From assembly GCF_902167145.1 (NCBI RefSeq), contig NC_050102.1, positions 9,176,850-9,240,849 of the forward strand: a stretch of 64,000 nt of DNA, read 5' to 3'. Position 1 is the first letter of the stretch. Each line of letters begins with the position of its first letter. The DNA is from Zea mays. Its lineage: Eukaryota > Streptophyta > Magnoliopsida > Poales > Poaceae. Under the pieces are notes generated by a model. The model was not told where the DNA came from and did not search any database. It saw only the letters and a list, made by a program, of their open reading frames with translations. This document shows, piece after piece, positions 49,619 through 59,939 of the stretch. Made by a program: the position numbers and the translations under genes.

Positions 49619-52600
49619 TTAACAAAAGAAGTTCCTAGAATCAAGAATATTGAGCTCATGCCTAAGTTTGTTAAAAGATTGTTCATCAAGAGGCTTGGTA
49701 AAGATATCGGCTAATTGATCTTTAGTATTAATGTAAGAAATCTCGATATCTCCCTTTTGTTGGTGATCCCTTAAAAAGTGATACCGAATGGCTATGTGCT
49801 TAGTGCGGCTATGCTCGACGGGATTGTCGGCCATTTTGATTGCACTCTCATTATCACATAGCAAAGGGACTTTGGTCAATTTGTAACCGTAGTCCCGCAG
49901 GGTTTGCCTCATCCAAAGTAGTTGCGCGCAACAATGACCTGCGGCAATGTACTCGGCTTCGGCGGTGGAAAGAGCGACCGAATTTTGCTTCTTTGAAGCC
50001 CAAGACACCAAGGATCTTCCCAAGAACTGGCAAGTCCCCGATGTGCTCTTCCTATTGATTTTGCACCCCGCCCAATCGGCATCCGAATAACCAATCAAAT
50101 CAAATGTGGATCCCCGAGGGTACCAAAGCCCAAACTTAGGGGTATAAGCCAAATATCTCAAGATTCGTTTTACGGCCGTAAGGTGGGATTCCTTAGGGTC
50201 GGATTGGAATCTTGCACACATGCAAACGGAAAGCATAATATCCGGTCGAGATGCGCATAAATAGAGTAAAGAACCTATCATCGACCGGTATACCTTTTGA
50301 TCCACGGACTTACCTTCCGTGTCGAGGTCGAGATGCCCATTAGTTCCCATGGGTGTCTTGATGGGTTTGGCATCCTTCATTCCAAACTTGCTTAGAATAT
50401 CTTGAGTGTACTTCATTTGGCTTAGGAAGGTGCCTTCTTGGAGTTGCTTCACTTGGAATCCTAGAAAATACTTCAACTCCCCCATCATAGACATCTCGAA
50501 CTTTTGTGTCATGATCCTACTAAACTCTTCACATGTAGACTCGTTAGTAGACCCAAATATAATATCATCAACATAAATTTGGCATACAAACAAGTCATTT
50601 TCAAGAGTTTTAGTAAAGAGTGTAGGATCGGCCTTTCCGACTTTGAAACCATTAGCAATAAGGAAATCTCTAAGGCATTCATACCATGCTCTTGGGGCTT
50701 GCTTGAGCCCATAAAGCGCCTTAGAGAGCTTATAGACATGGTTAGGATACTCACTGTCTTCAAAGTCGGTAGGTTGCTCAACATAGACCTCTTCCTTGAT
50801 TGGTCCATTGAGGAAGGCACTTTTCACGTCCATTTGATAAAGCTTAAAGCCATGGTAAGTAGCATAGGCTAATAAAATGCGAATTGACTCAAGCCTAGCT
50901 ACGGGTGCATAGGTTTCACCGAAATCCAAACCTTCGACTTGGGAGTATCCCTTGGCCACAAGTCGAGCTTTGTTCCTTGTCACCACACCATGCTCATCTT
51001 GCTTGTTGCGGAAGACCCATTTGGTTCCTACAACATTTTGATTAGGACGTGGAACTAAATGCCATACCTCATTTCTAGTGAAGTTGTTGAGCTCCTCTTG
51101 CATCGCCACCACCCAATCCGAATCTTGAAGTGCTTCCTCTACCCTGTGTGGCTCAATAGAGGAAACAAAGGAGTAATGTTCACAAAAATGAGCAACACGA
51201 GATCTAGTGGTTACCCCCTTATGAATATCGCCGAGGATGGTGTCGACGGGGTGATCTCGTTGTATTGCTTGGTGGACTCTTGGGTGTGGCGGCCTTGGTT
51301 CTTGCTCATCCTCCTTGTCTTCCTCTTTTGCATCTCCCCCTTGATCAATGTCGTCATCTTGGGGTGGCTCATTTGCTTGATCTTCTATTTCATCAATTTG
51401 AGCTTCATCCTCATTTTGTGTTGGTGGAGATGCTTGCGTGGAGGAGGATGGTTGATCTTGTGCATTTGGAGGCTCTTCGGATTCCTTAGGACACACATCC
51501 CCAATGGACATGTTCCTTAGCGCGATGCGTGGAGCCTCTTCAATAACTATCTCATCAAGATCAACTTGCTCTACTTGAGAGCCGTTAGTTTCATCAAACA
51601 CAACGTCACATGAGACTTCAACCAGTCCAGTGGACTTGTTAAAGACTCTATATGCCCTTGTGTTTGAGTCATAACCAAGTAAAAAGCCTTCTACAGTTTT
51701 AGGAGCAAATTTAGATTTTCTACCTCTTTTAACAAGAATAAAGCATTTGCTACCAAAAACTCTAAAATATGAAATGTTGGGCTTTTTACCGGTTAGGAGT
51801 TCATATGATGTCTTCTTGAGGATTCGGTGTAGATACAACCGGTTGATGGCGTAGCAAGCGGTGTTGACCGCCTCGGCCCAAAACCGATCCGAAGTCTTGT
51901 ACTCATCAAGCATGGTTCTTGTCATGTCAAGTAGAGTTCGATTCTTCCTCTCCACCACACCATTTTGTTGAGGGGTGTAGGGAGAAGAGAACTCATGCTT
52001 GATGCCCTCCTCCTCAAGGAAGCCTTCGATTTGAGAGTTCTTGAACTCCGTTCCGTTGTCGCTTCTTATTTTCTTGATCCTTAAGCCGAACTCATTTTGA
52101 GCCCGTCTCAAGAATCCCTTTAAGGTTTCTTGGGTTTGAGATTTTTCCTGTAAAAAGAATACCCAAGTGAAGCGAGAATAATCATCCACAATAACTAGAC
52201 AGTACTTACTCCCGCCGATGCTTAAGTAAGCGATCGGGCCGAATAGATCCATGTGTAGGAGCTCCAGTGGCCTGTCGGTCGTCATTATGTTCTTATGCGG
52301 ATGATGAGTGCCAACTTGCTTCCCTGCTTGGCATGCGCTACAAATCCTGTCTTTCTCAAAATGAACATTTGTTAATCCTAAAATGTGTTCTCCCTTTAGA
52401 AGCTTGTGAAGATTCTTCATCCCAACATGTGCTAGTCGGCGATGCCAGAGCCAGCCCATGTTAGTCTTAGCAATTAAGCAAGTGTCGAGTTCAGCTCTAT
52501 CAAAATCTACCAAGTATAGCTGACCCTCTAACACTCCCTTAAATGCTATTGAATCATCACTTCTTCTAAAGACAGTGACACCAATATCAGTAAAAAGACA

Positions 52601-52864
52601 GTTGTAGCCCATTTGACATAATTGGGAAACAGAAAGCAAATTGTAATCTAAAGAATCTACAAGAAAAACATTGGAAATGGAATGGTCAGGAGATATAGCT
52701 ATTTTACCAAGACCTTTGACCAAACCTTGATTTCCATCCCCGAATGTGATCGCTCTTTGGGAATCTTGGTTTTTCTCATATGAGGAGAACATCCTTTTCT
52801 CCCCTGTCATGTGGTTTGTGCACCCGCTGTCGAGTATCCAACTTGAGCCCCCGGATGCATAAAC
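49619..52864 (-). CDS. pol: Element H pol polyprotein (PR-INT-RT-RNase H), intact frame
   Basis: It encodes the enzymes for Gag-Pol processing, cDNA synthesis and integration. The frame is open from GTT 52864, right after TTTTGTAG, for 1,081 codons; the first ATG is 52810, so I give the open frame and not a start. Counting from that ATG: integrase zinc residues H123, H127, C157, C160; catalytic D188, D251, E287; RT YVDD at 746-749; RNase H acidic residues around D912, E951 and D986. The protease motif DSGCTNHM precedes the ATG, so the ATG alone would lose protease. An acidic linker (about 410-540) separates INT and RT. The frame is +1 to gag. Confidence 0.9.
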   Translation of the reverse strand, partial: VYASGGSSWILDSGCTNHMTGEKRMFSSYEKNQDSQRAITFGDGNQGLVKGLGKIAISPDHSISNVFLVDSLDYNLLSVSQLCQMGYNCLFTDIGVTVFRRSDDSIAFKGVLEGQLYLVDFDRAELDTCLIAKTNMGWLWHRRLAHVGMKNLHKLLKGEHILGLTNVHFEKDRICSACQAGKQVGTHHPHKNIMTTDRPLELLHMDLFGPIAYLSIGGSKYCLVIVDDYSRFTWVFFLQEKSQTQETLKGFLRRAQNEFGLRIKKIRSDNGTEFKNSQIEGFLEEEGIKHEFSSPYTPQQNGVVERKNRTLLDMTRTMLDEYKTSDRFWAEAVNTACYAINRLYLHRILKKTSYELLTGKKPNISYFRVFGSKCFILVKRGRKSKFAPKTVEGFLLGYDSNTRAYRVFNKSTGLVEVSCDVVFDETNGSQVEQVDLDEIVIEEAPRIALRNMSIGDVCPKESEEPPNAQDQPSSSTQASPPTQNEDEAQIDEIEDQANEPPQDDDIDQGGDAKEEDKEDEQEPRPPHPRVHQAIQRDHPVDTILGDIHKGVTTRSRVAHFCEHYSFVSSIEPHRVEEALQDSDWVVAMQEELNNFTRNEVWHLVPRPNQNVVGTKWVFRNKQDEHGVVTRNKARLVAKGYSQVEGLDFGETYAPVARLESIRILLAYATYHGFKLYQMDVKSAFLNGPIKEEVYVEQPTDFEDSEYPNHVYKLSKALYGLKQAPRAWYECLRDFLIANGFKVGKADPTLFTKTLENDLFVCQIYVDDIIFGSTNESTCEEFSRIMTQKFEMSMMGELKYFLGFQVKQLQEGTFLSQMKYTQDILSKFGMKDAKPIKTPMGTNGHLDLDTEGKSVDQKVYRSMIGSLLYLCASRPDIMLSVCMCARFQSDPKESHLTAVKRILRYLAYTPKFGLWYPRGSTFDLIGYSDADWAGCKINRKSTSGTCQFLGRSLVSWASKKQNSVALSTAEAEYIAAGHCCAQLLWMRQTLRDYGYKLTKVPLLCDNESAIKMADNPVEHSRTKHIAIRYHFLRDHQQKGDIEISYINTKDQLADIFTKPLDEQSFNKLRHELNILDSRNFFC

Positions 52865-53000
52865 CTACAAAACAAGTTTAGTTCTTGACTTTAGGTACCC
52901 AAATGGTTTTGGGTCCTTTGGCATTAGACACAAGAACTTTGGGTACCCAAACACAAGTCTTGGAGCCCTTGTGCTTGCCCCCAACATATTTGGCAACTAC
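52865..53000 (-). other. Intron-like segment at the gag-pol junction of H
   Basis: From GT at 53000 (context GGCAAG|GTAGTT) to AG at 52865 (ACTAAAC then TTGTTTTGTAG|GTTTATG). The segment is 136 nt and phase 0 on both sides, so removal would join gag to pol in frame and discard the gag TAA and the TAG. Equivalent segments: A 4736-4871, B 11052-11187, G 42200-42335 (all plus); C 17949-18084 and E 38207-38345 (minus). Splicing is inferred, not shown. Confidence 0.4.
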
Positions 53001-55571
53001 CTTGCCGGATTTGCTAGTTAAAACATAAGATGCATCAAAAGTTTTAAATGAAATATTATGATCATTTGATGCACTAGGAGTTTTCTTTCTAGGCAACTTA
53101 GCATGGGTTGGTTGCCTAGAACTAGATGTCTCACCCTTATACATAAAAGCATGATTAAGGCCAGAGTGAGACTTCCTAGAGTGAATTCTCCTAATTTTGC
53201 TCTCGGGATAACCGGCAGGGTATAAAATGTAACCCTCGTTATCCTGAGGCATGGGAGCCTTGCCCTTAACAAAATTGGACAATCTCTTAGGAGGGGCACT
53301 AATTTTGACATTGTCTCCCCTTTGGAAGCCAATGCCATCCTTACTGCCCGGGCGTCTCCCATTATAAAGCATGCTACGAGCAAATTTAAATTTCTCATTT
53401 TCTAAGTTATGCTCGGCAATTTTAGCATCTAATTTTGCTATATGATCATTTTGTTGTTTAATTAAAGCCATATGATCATGAATAGCATCAATGTTAACAT
53501 CTCTACATCTAGCACAAACAGAAACATGCTCAACACTAGATGTAGAGGGTTTGCATGAATTAAGTTCTACGATCTTAGCACGCAAGATATCATTCTTATC
53601 TCTAAGATCGGAAATTGTAACATTGCAAATATCAAAATCTTTAGCCTTAGCAAGCAATTTTTCATTCTCAATTCTAAGGCTAGCAAGAGAAATGTTCAAT
53701 TCTTCAATCCTAGAAAGCAAATCATCATTATTATCTCTAGGATTGGTAGTTGAAACAATGCAAACATGAGAATCAACCTTAGCTAACAAATTAGCATTTT
53801 CATTTCTAAGGTTGTCTATTGTTTCATGGCAAGTGCTTAGCTCACTGGATAATTTTTGACATTTTTCAATTTCTAGAGCATAAGCATTTTTAACCTTAAC
53901 ATGTTTCTTGTTTTCTTTAATTAGACAATCCTCTTGTGAATCCAAAAGGTCATCCTTTTCATGAATAGCACTAATTAATTCATTTAATTTTTCTTTTTGT
54001 TCCATGTTAAGGTTGGCAAAAAGGGTACGCAAATTATCTTCCTCATCACTAGCATTATCATCACTAGAGGTTTCATATTTAGTGGAGGATCTTGATTTTA
54101 CCTTCTTTTTGCCGTCCTTTGCCATGAGGCACTTGTGGCCGACGTTGGGGAAGAGAAGTCCCTTGGTGATGGCGATGTTGGCGGCGTCCTCGTCGTCGGA
54201 GGAGTCGCTAGAGCTTTCATCGGAGTCCCACTCCCGACAAACATGGGCATCGCCGCCCTTCTTCTTGTAGTATCTCTTCTTCTCCTTTCTTCTCCCCTTC
54301 TTGTCGTCGCCTCGGTCACTGTCACTTGATATAGGACATTTAGCAATAAAATGACCGGGCTTGCCACATTTGTAGCAAACCTTCTTGGAGCGGGACTTGT
54401 AGTCTTTCCCCCTCCTTTGCTTGAGGATTTGGCGGAAGCTCTTGATGACGAGCGCCATTTCCTCATTGTCGAGCTTGGAGGCGTCTATTGGTTGTCGACT
54501 TGGTGTAGCCTCCTCCTTCTTTTCTTCCGTCGCCTTGAATGCGACGGGTTGAGCTTCGGATGTGGTGGGTTCGTCAAGCTCGTTGATCTTCCTCGAGCCT
54601 TCGATCATGCACTCAAAACTTACAAAATGCCCGATTACTTCCTCGGGGGTCATTTTAGTATATCTAGGATTACCACGAATTAATTGAACTTGAGTGGGGT
54701 TAAGGAAAATAAGAGATCTTAGAATAACCTTAACCACCTCGTGGTCGTCCCACTTTATGCTCCCGAGGTTGCGCACTTGGTTCACCAAGGTCTTGAGCCG
54801 GTTGTACATGTGTTGTGGCTCCTCCCCTTTGCGAAGCCGGAACCGACCGAGCTCCCCCTCGATCGTTTCCCGCTTGGTGATCTTGGTGAGCTCATCTCCC
54901 TCGTGCGCGGTTTTGAGCACATCCCAAACCTCCTTGGCGCTCTTCAACCCTTGAACTTTGTTATACTCCTCTCTACTTAAAGAGGCGAGGAGTATCGTTG
55001 TCGCTTGAGAGTTGAAGTGCTCGATTTGGGCCACCTCATCCTCATCATAATCCTTATCCCCTATTGACGGTACCTGTGCACCAAACTCAACAACATCCCA
55101 TATACTTTTGTGGAGTGAGGTTAGATGAAATCGCATTAAATCACTCCACCTAGCATAATCTTCACCATCAAAAGTTGGTGGTTTGCCTAATGGGACGGAA
55201 AGTAAAGGTGCATGTTTAGAAATGCGAGGGTAGTGTAGGGGAATCTTACTAAACTTCTTACGCTCTTGGTGTTTAGAAGTTACGGAGGGCGCGTCGGAGC
55301 CGGAGGTTGATGTTGATGAAGTGTCGGTCTCGTAGTAGACCACTTTCCTCATCCTCTTTTGTTTGTCCCCACTCCGATGCGGCTTGTGGGAAGAAGATTG
55401 TTCCTTCTTCTCTTTGTGGTGAGAAGAAGATTTCTTCTCCTTCCCTTTGTTGGAGGAGCTCTTCTTCTTCTCCCTCCGTTTGGTACGGGACTCTTCCGAT
55501 GAAGTGCTCCCATTGCTTGTAGTGGGCTTTTCGCCGGTCTCCATCTCCTTCTTGGCGTGATCTCCCGACAT
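52878..55571 (-). CDS. gag: Element H Gag, intact
   Basis: This is the 897-residue structural protein of the virus-like particle. ATG 55571 (MSGDHAKKEM) lies about 35 bp after the PBS; a GTG just before it is not needed. Residues 25-75 are Lys/Ser/Glu-rich and longer than in A, B and G. A UBN2-like capsid domain covers about 110-330. The CCHC knuckle has C399, C402, H407, C412. An acidic Ser/Asp stretch is at about 450-475, and a Leu/Asn/Glu-rich coiled coil at about 530-720. A basic tail ends in WVPKVKN. The stop TAA 52878-52880 is 13 nt before the pol frame opens. Confidence 0.92.
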   Translation of the reverse strand: MSGDHAKKEMETGEKPTTSNGSTSSEESRTKRREKKKSSSNKGKEKKSSSHHKEKKEQSSSHKPHRSGDKQKRMRKVVYYETDTSSTSTSGSDAPSVTSKHQERKKFSKIPLHYPRISKHAPLLSVPLGKPPTFDGEDYARWSDLMRFHLTSLHKSIWDVVEFGAQVPSIGDKDYDEDEVAQIEHFNSQATTILLASLSREEYNKVQGLKSAKEVWDVLKTAHEGDELTKITKRETIEGELGRFRLRKGEEPQHMYNRLKTLVNQVRNLGSIKWDDHEVVKVILRSLIFLNPTQVQLIRGNPRYTKMTPEEVIGHFVSFECMIEGSRKINELDEPTTSEAQPVAFKATEEKKEEATPSRQPIDASKLDNEEMALVIKSFRQILKQRRGKDYKSRSKKVCYKCGKPGHFIAKCPISSDSDRGDDKKGRRKEKKRYYKKKGGDAHVCREWDSDESSSDSSDDEDAANIAITKGLLFPNVGHKCLMAKDGKKKVKSRSSTKYETSSDDNASDEEDNLRTLFANLNMEQKEKLNELISAIHEKDDLLDSQEDCLIKENKKHVKVKNAYALEIEKCQKLSSELSTCHETIDNLRNENANLLAKVDSHVCIVSTTNPRDNNDDLLSRIEELNISLASLRIENEKLLAKAKDFDICNVTISDLRDKNDILRAKIVELNSCKPSTSSVEHVSVCARCRDVNIDAIHDHMALIKQQNDHIAKLDAKIAEHNLENEKFKFARSMLYNGRRPGSKDGIGFQRGDNVKISAPPKRLSNFVKGKAPMPQDNEGYILYPAGYPESKIRRIHSRKSHSGLNHAFMYKGETSSSRQPTHAKLPRKKTPSASNDHNISFKTFDASYVLTSKSGKVVAKYVGGKHKGSKTCVWVPKVLVSNAKGPKTIWVPKVKN

Positions 55572-55605
55572 CACTTCGAGCGGTTAGGCTCTAATGAAGC
55601 ACCGG

Positions 55606-55617
55606 GCTCCGATACCA
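55606..55617 (-). other. Primer-binding site of element H
   Basis: On the minus strand TGGTATCGGAGC, two bases after the LTR. Confidence 0.85.
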
Positions 55618-55619
55618 AT

Positions 55620-56911
55620 TGAAAGTCGCCTAGAGGGGGGGTGAATAGGGCGAAACTGAAATTTACAAATATAAACACAACTACAAGCCGGGTTAGCGTT
55701 AGTAATGAAGAAATGAGTCCGCGAGAGAGGGTGCAAAACAAATCCCAAGCGAATAAGCAAATGAGACACGGAGATTTGTTTTACCGAGGTTCGGTTCTTG
55801 CAAACCTACTCCCCGTTGAGGAGGCCACAAAGGCCGGGTCTCTTTCAACCCTTCCCTCTCTCAAATGATCCACGGATCGAGTGAGCTTTCTCTTCTCAAT
55901 CACTTGGAACACAAAGTTCCCACAAGGACCACCACAAGTTTGGTGTCTCTTGCCTCAAATTACAAGTGTGTTTGATTGCAAAGAAAGGATCAAGAAAGAA
56001 GAAAGCAATCCAAGCGCAAGAGCTCGAAAGAACACAAACAAATCACTCTCTCTAATCACTATGGCGTTGTGTGGAATTTGGAGAGGATTTGATCTATTTG
56101 GTGTGTCTAGAATTGAATGCTAGAGCTCTTGTAGTAGTTGGGAAGTGGAAAACTTGGATGCAATGAATGGTGGGGTGGTTGGGGTATTTATAGCCCCAAC
56201 CACCAAAAGTGGTCGTTGGAAGGCTGTCTGTTCGATGGCGCACCGGACAGTCCGGTGCACACCGGACAGTCCGGTGCCCCCTGCCACGTCATCACTGCCG
56301 TTGGATTCTGACCGTTGGAGCTTCTGACTTGTGGGCCCGCCTGGGTGTCCGGTGCACACCGGACACGTACTGTTTACTGTCCGGTGTGCCAGTATGGGCG
56401 CGCCTGACTTCTGCGCGCGCAGAGCGCGCATTAAATGCGCGGCAGAGAGCCGTTGGCGCGCAGATAGCCGTTGCACCGGAGTCGCACCGGACAGTCCGGT
56501 GAATTTTAGCGGACAAGCCGTTGGAGATTCCCGAAGCTGGCGAGTTCCTGAGGCGGCTCCTCCTTGGCGCACCGGACACTGTCCGGTGTACACCGGACAG
56601 TCCGGTGAATTATAGTGGAGTCGCCTCTGGAAATTCCCGAAGGTAGCAAGTTCGCGTTGGAGTCCTCTGGTGCACCGGACATGTCCGGTGGTGCACCGGA
56701 CAGTCCGGTGTGCCAGACCAGAGGTGCCTTCGGTTGACCCTTTGCTCTTTTGTTGAATCCAACTCTTGATCTTTTTATTGGCTGAGTGTGAACCTTTTTA
56801 CACCTGTATAATCTATACACTTGGGCAAACTAGTTAGTCCAATTATTTGTGTTGGGCAATTCAACCACCAAAATTAACTTAGGAACTAAGTGTAAGCCTA
56901 ATTCCCTTTCA
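55620..56911 (-). repeat. Element H 5' LTR (right)
   Basis: The 1,292-bp LTR has minus-strand TATA at 56185-56192 and palindromes at about 56240-56715. It is followed by CCCGG and the rest of G's 3' LTR. Confidence 0.92.
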
Positions 56912-57129
56912 CCCGGTCTTTGTGACCACCTCAACGGGGAGTAGGTTTGCAAGAACCGAACCTCGGTAAAACAAATCCGCCTGTCACACTCTTTATTCGC
57001 TTGCGATTTGTTTTGCACCCTCTCTCTCGGACTCGATTATATTTCTAACGCTAACTCGGCTTGTAGTTGTGATTAAGTTTGTAAATTTCAGATTCGCCCT
57101 ATTCACCCCCCCCCTCTAGGCGACTTTCA
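56912..57129 (+). repeat. Element G 3' LTR, 3' part
   Basis: Continues the G LTR after H (CCCGGTCTTTGTGACC) and ends CTCTAGGCGACTTTCA. CATAT, G's target duplication, follows. Confidence 0.9.
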
Positions 57130-57420
57130 CATATAATCACAAAGATAAGAATGAGAGATATAAATTGCAACATTCTCTCCACTTATAGTTGCAACACTTT
57201 TCATCTTACCCTTGGTGTTGTTCACATCTATCTTCTCATTAGTGATCTTACAATTAGAGGAGTGAATCCTCCCTAAAGCATTATACAAGGTGGTACCTTC
57301 TATGAACTTAGGGTATCTCCACCCCTTATGCTCTATGCTAGGGTTCGCCTTAAATGTGGTGTACCCAAGTCCCTTCTTTCCATTGTTTCCAAGAACAACA
57401 AGTTCACCCAAGAAGCGTTC
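57130..57420 (-). pseudogene. gag: Element E gag fragment (upstream of 38370)
   Basis: The minus-strand frame contains LGELVVLGNNGKKGLGY, HKGWRYPKFIEGTTLY and ISHSYLCDYM, which resembles the C-terminal third of Gag in another Sirevirus family. It would run into 38370 once G is removed. To the right it breaks at about 57420 into LTR-like sequence without the expected rest of Gag. Confidence 0.7.
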
Positions 57421-58423
57421 GCAATAAGCTCAAGGGATGAGAAAAGGGAGAGGAGAGGAAAACCAAATCCAAGAGCCACAAACTCAAACCTCACACCAAG
57501 GGGCTCTTCGATCGAGCGACGAGGGGAGTGATTTGGGGTGTGAGAGATAGAGGTGTGAGCTTTGTCTCATGCTAGGTTAGCTTTGAATGCAGGGGAGTCA
57601 CTAGAGTGGATGAGGAGAGAGATGTCCAGGGTATTTATAGAGACTCCTCAAAAAGGTACTGAAGGTGTGGACGTTCTACGTGGAGGCTGGTTGAACCTGC
57701 CCCAAGACCAGTTGAACTGGTTTTGACCAATGCCAAACCACGTTCAAAAAGTCTAGTTTAACTGAAGTCAAAAGTCCAAAACTGGTTGAACTTGCCCTGG
57801 GGCCGGTAAAGCCTGCCTGACCTGTTAGTTTGCCAGTTTTACTAGCAGACAGAGATCAGAATGGTTGTTCTGACCCTGACACCGGTTGAACCGCCCCTAG
57901 AGCAGGTGAGGTTCTAGGATAAAACCCAGGTTGAACCTGTCTGGGGTAGGTTCAACTGGTTTTGACTCAACTAGTTTTGACCAGAGTACTCATTTTTCTT
58001 AAAACAGGTTGAACTCCCCTGAGGGCAGGTTCAACTGAGCAGGGAGGTCCCTCATCCCAAAACTTCACACCAGTTCTACTCACAGAACATCCAAAGGATA
58101 TTGGTTTTCGAAATAGTTTTTGAAATATGAGAAACTTGAGCATTGCAAACACATTTGCATTGGCGGAAAACACTTAAAGAAAGATGAAACCTATGACTCA
58201 AGAAGTATAAAATTTTAAGCAATTGTCGCATATCTTCATCTGTAGGTGCCATATGATGTATGTATGTTGTCCTTAGCACTTTCTTTTTCTTTCATCATTA
58301 GAGTTTATACTCCTCCTGTCTTAACAATAACTGCAGAAACACTAGGAGTAAACTTTGTTAGACACTTTATTTGTTTTGTTATTTGATCACCAAAACCCTT
58401 ATTTGGGGTTGATTGTACTTACA
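57421..58423 (-). repeat. Probable degenerate Sirevirus-type LTR with GGTTGAAC palindromes
   Basis: On the minus strand it would begin TGTAAGTACAATC at 58423. It contains a run of GGTTGAAC/GTTCAAC inverted motifs (about 57680-58040), then TATAAATA at 57632-57639, then an R/U5-like part. This is the same architecture as the Opie LTRs with a different palindrome sequence. It could be E's own LTR joined to gag by a deletion, or a separate insertion in E's gag. The ends are uncertain. Confidence 0.5.
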
Positions 58424-59413
58424 ACCTGAGGCCCTCGTAATCGAACCCCAGGAGAGAGGGACGCGCACTGCGACCCTGGCCTCGTCCCCATTAAACGAAC
58501 CTAAGGAACGATTGATGCAAACGAAAGGTTCCCTCGAGGAAGCTGGTCGGACTACGAACGCTTATGCCTCAGAGGCTACGACGTCAGTCACCAGCGAAAT
58601 CGGGAACCCTGGAAGGTTGCGGACGACCATTACAATAGGACGACCGCTAATGAGGACGGGACAGGACAAGGAGCGCGAAACCCTAACAACATTTATTAAC
58701 TTATTATGTTCTTACAAATCTCTTAAAAACTGACCCTTGTCACTTTCTCTTAGGGAATACAAAATCTATAAAACCGTCTGCCAGACGCCGAGTGAAAGGT
58801 TCGACTGCTGCCTTCAGATCTCCGAGCTCAATAGCTCTTCGTTTCGCCATCCGGTGGCGTATCCGAGACATACATGATCTAGCTTGATCAAGTCCTTGTA
58901 ATGAGACCGAGTAACGACTAGGGTGTGGGTAACCCTAAGCTAGAACACGTCAGCCTCCAGTTCACAAACGTGGCTGGCGATAAGCGCCACTCGGGAGTTT
59001 GGAGCAAACGATTCCTCCGATCGCAGAATCCCGAGTTGGTCGCACACAATGTCAATGGCCGCACAGAAATTGGAATGCTTGGTGCCAAAAGGTCACAGAC
59101 GTTCCTCTACACACGAAAGTTCCTCCAGCACCCCTACTGATAGAAAATAAAGATACGTGAGGGATGCCAAAAGTCGGGAAAGTTTGTAAAAGACGAGGGA
59201 GGCAAACAAGCCTTACCTTCCACAGAAGGCCTCGATGAAACGCCCTTAGTACTTTTTTCGGTGGCAGCGTCTCGACGAAACCCATTTGCCCCCTCCCCCC
59301 CCGTGCGCCTGCGCCCTGCACGTGGCACGACGGGTGGGGCCTCCACCTAGCTTTCGATTTCGAATTCTGCCCCGACCGCCCTCGGTACTCTTTCTTGTTC
59401 TCTTCACTATTCT
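58424..59413. other. Unassigned stretch
   Basis: About 1 kb of mixed composition, GC-richer than the neighbouring repeats. I see no gene, no clear LTR ends and no terminal inverted repeats. Short ORFs lack recognisable domains. It may be an insertion that separates the two gag fragments of E. Confidence 0.4.
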
Positions 59414-59760
59414 TCATCTTGCACTCATAGGACTTGTGGCATTATTTGTGGCACACGTAGCAAACCACCAAATGCTCCTCATCAAGCTTTTCCCCTCCCT
59501 TGATAGTGTTATCTTTATGAGATTGGATTGGCTTCGTCTTATCTTTTTATCTTTTACTTGAGTCAAGTCCTTGTTGAGACGAGCCATTCCGTGCTTGAGT
59601 TGCCCGTTTTGAAATACTATCTCTTGAGTTGCACAATTATAGCCATCCAAAATACCAATGTACTAGAATATGTGTTGATAAACATAATTTCACCTACGCT
59701 TTCTGACCACCGGTTGTCTCTGCATTGTCGCTCCATCGATCCCACAATCCATCCGGAGGC
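59414..59760 (-). pseudogene. gag: Degenerate Sirevirus gag fragment with zinc knuckle
   Basis: On the minus strand one frame gives QLKHGMARLNKDLTQVK and, after a frameshift, VVCYVCHK, a stop, then CHKSYECK. This resembles a CCHC knuckle of the form CYVCHKEGHKSYEC seen in other plant copia Gag proteins. It lies where the middle of E's gag would be if 57421-59413 were an insertion. Too decayed to define ends. Confidence 0.5.
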
Positions 59761-59835
59761 ATGATTCATGATTCGACGAGTTTGCTTCCTTTCAACTTCA
59801 TCAAAGTACTTTCCTTAGGCTGTATCGGGAAAATG

Positions 59836-59836
<1 letters not shown>

Positions 59837-59911
<75 letters not shown>
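59837..59911. repeat. (TA)n microsatellite, about 37 units
   Basis: An uninterrupted TA run of 75 bp. The ORFs across it (Tyr-Ile repeats) are artefacts. Confidence 0.98.
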
Positions 59912-59913
<2 letters not shown>

Positions 59914-59939
59914 TTATGTCCTATAGTGAAGAGTCGTAA

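Larger units (their letters stand above)
47445..56911 (-). mobile_element. Element H: young, apparently intact Opie-like Sirevirus
   Basis: It is 9,467 bp on the minus strand, flanked by CCCGG at 47440-47444 and 56912-56916. The LTRs (47445-48755 and 55620-56911) differ, by my reading, at four bases plus one 19-bp palindrome unit. PBS (55606-55617), gag (897 codons) and pol (1,081 codons from the junction) are uninterrupted, and a polypurine tract adjoins the left LTR. Its LTR and gag N-terminus differ from A, B and G, so it is a separate subfamily. Of all copies here it is the only one that could still code for everything needed to transpose; activity is not shown. Confidence 0.92.
38371..57129 (+). 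mobile_element. Element G: Opie-like Sirevirus inserted in E, hosting H
   Basis: It is flanked by CATAT at 38366-38370 and 57130-57134. Without H it is about 9.3 kb. The 5' LTR is 38371-39639, and the 3' LTR is split by H into 46363-47444 and 56912-57129. Gag has several lesions; pol is open apart from one nonsense codon. It belongs to the same subfamily as A and B. Confidence 0.9.

Noticed and set aside
58413..59417. ORFs in the unassigned stretch
   Set aside because: No recognisable domain or splice pattern; I could not support a gene.
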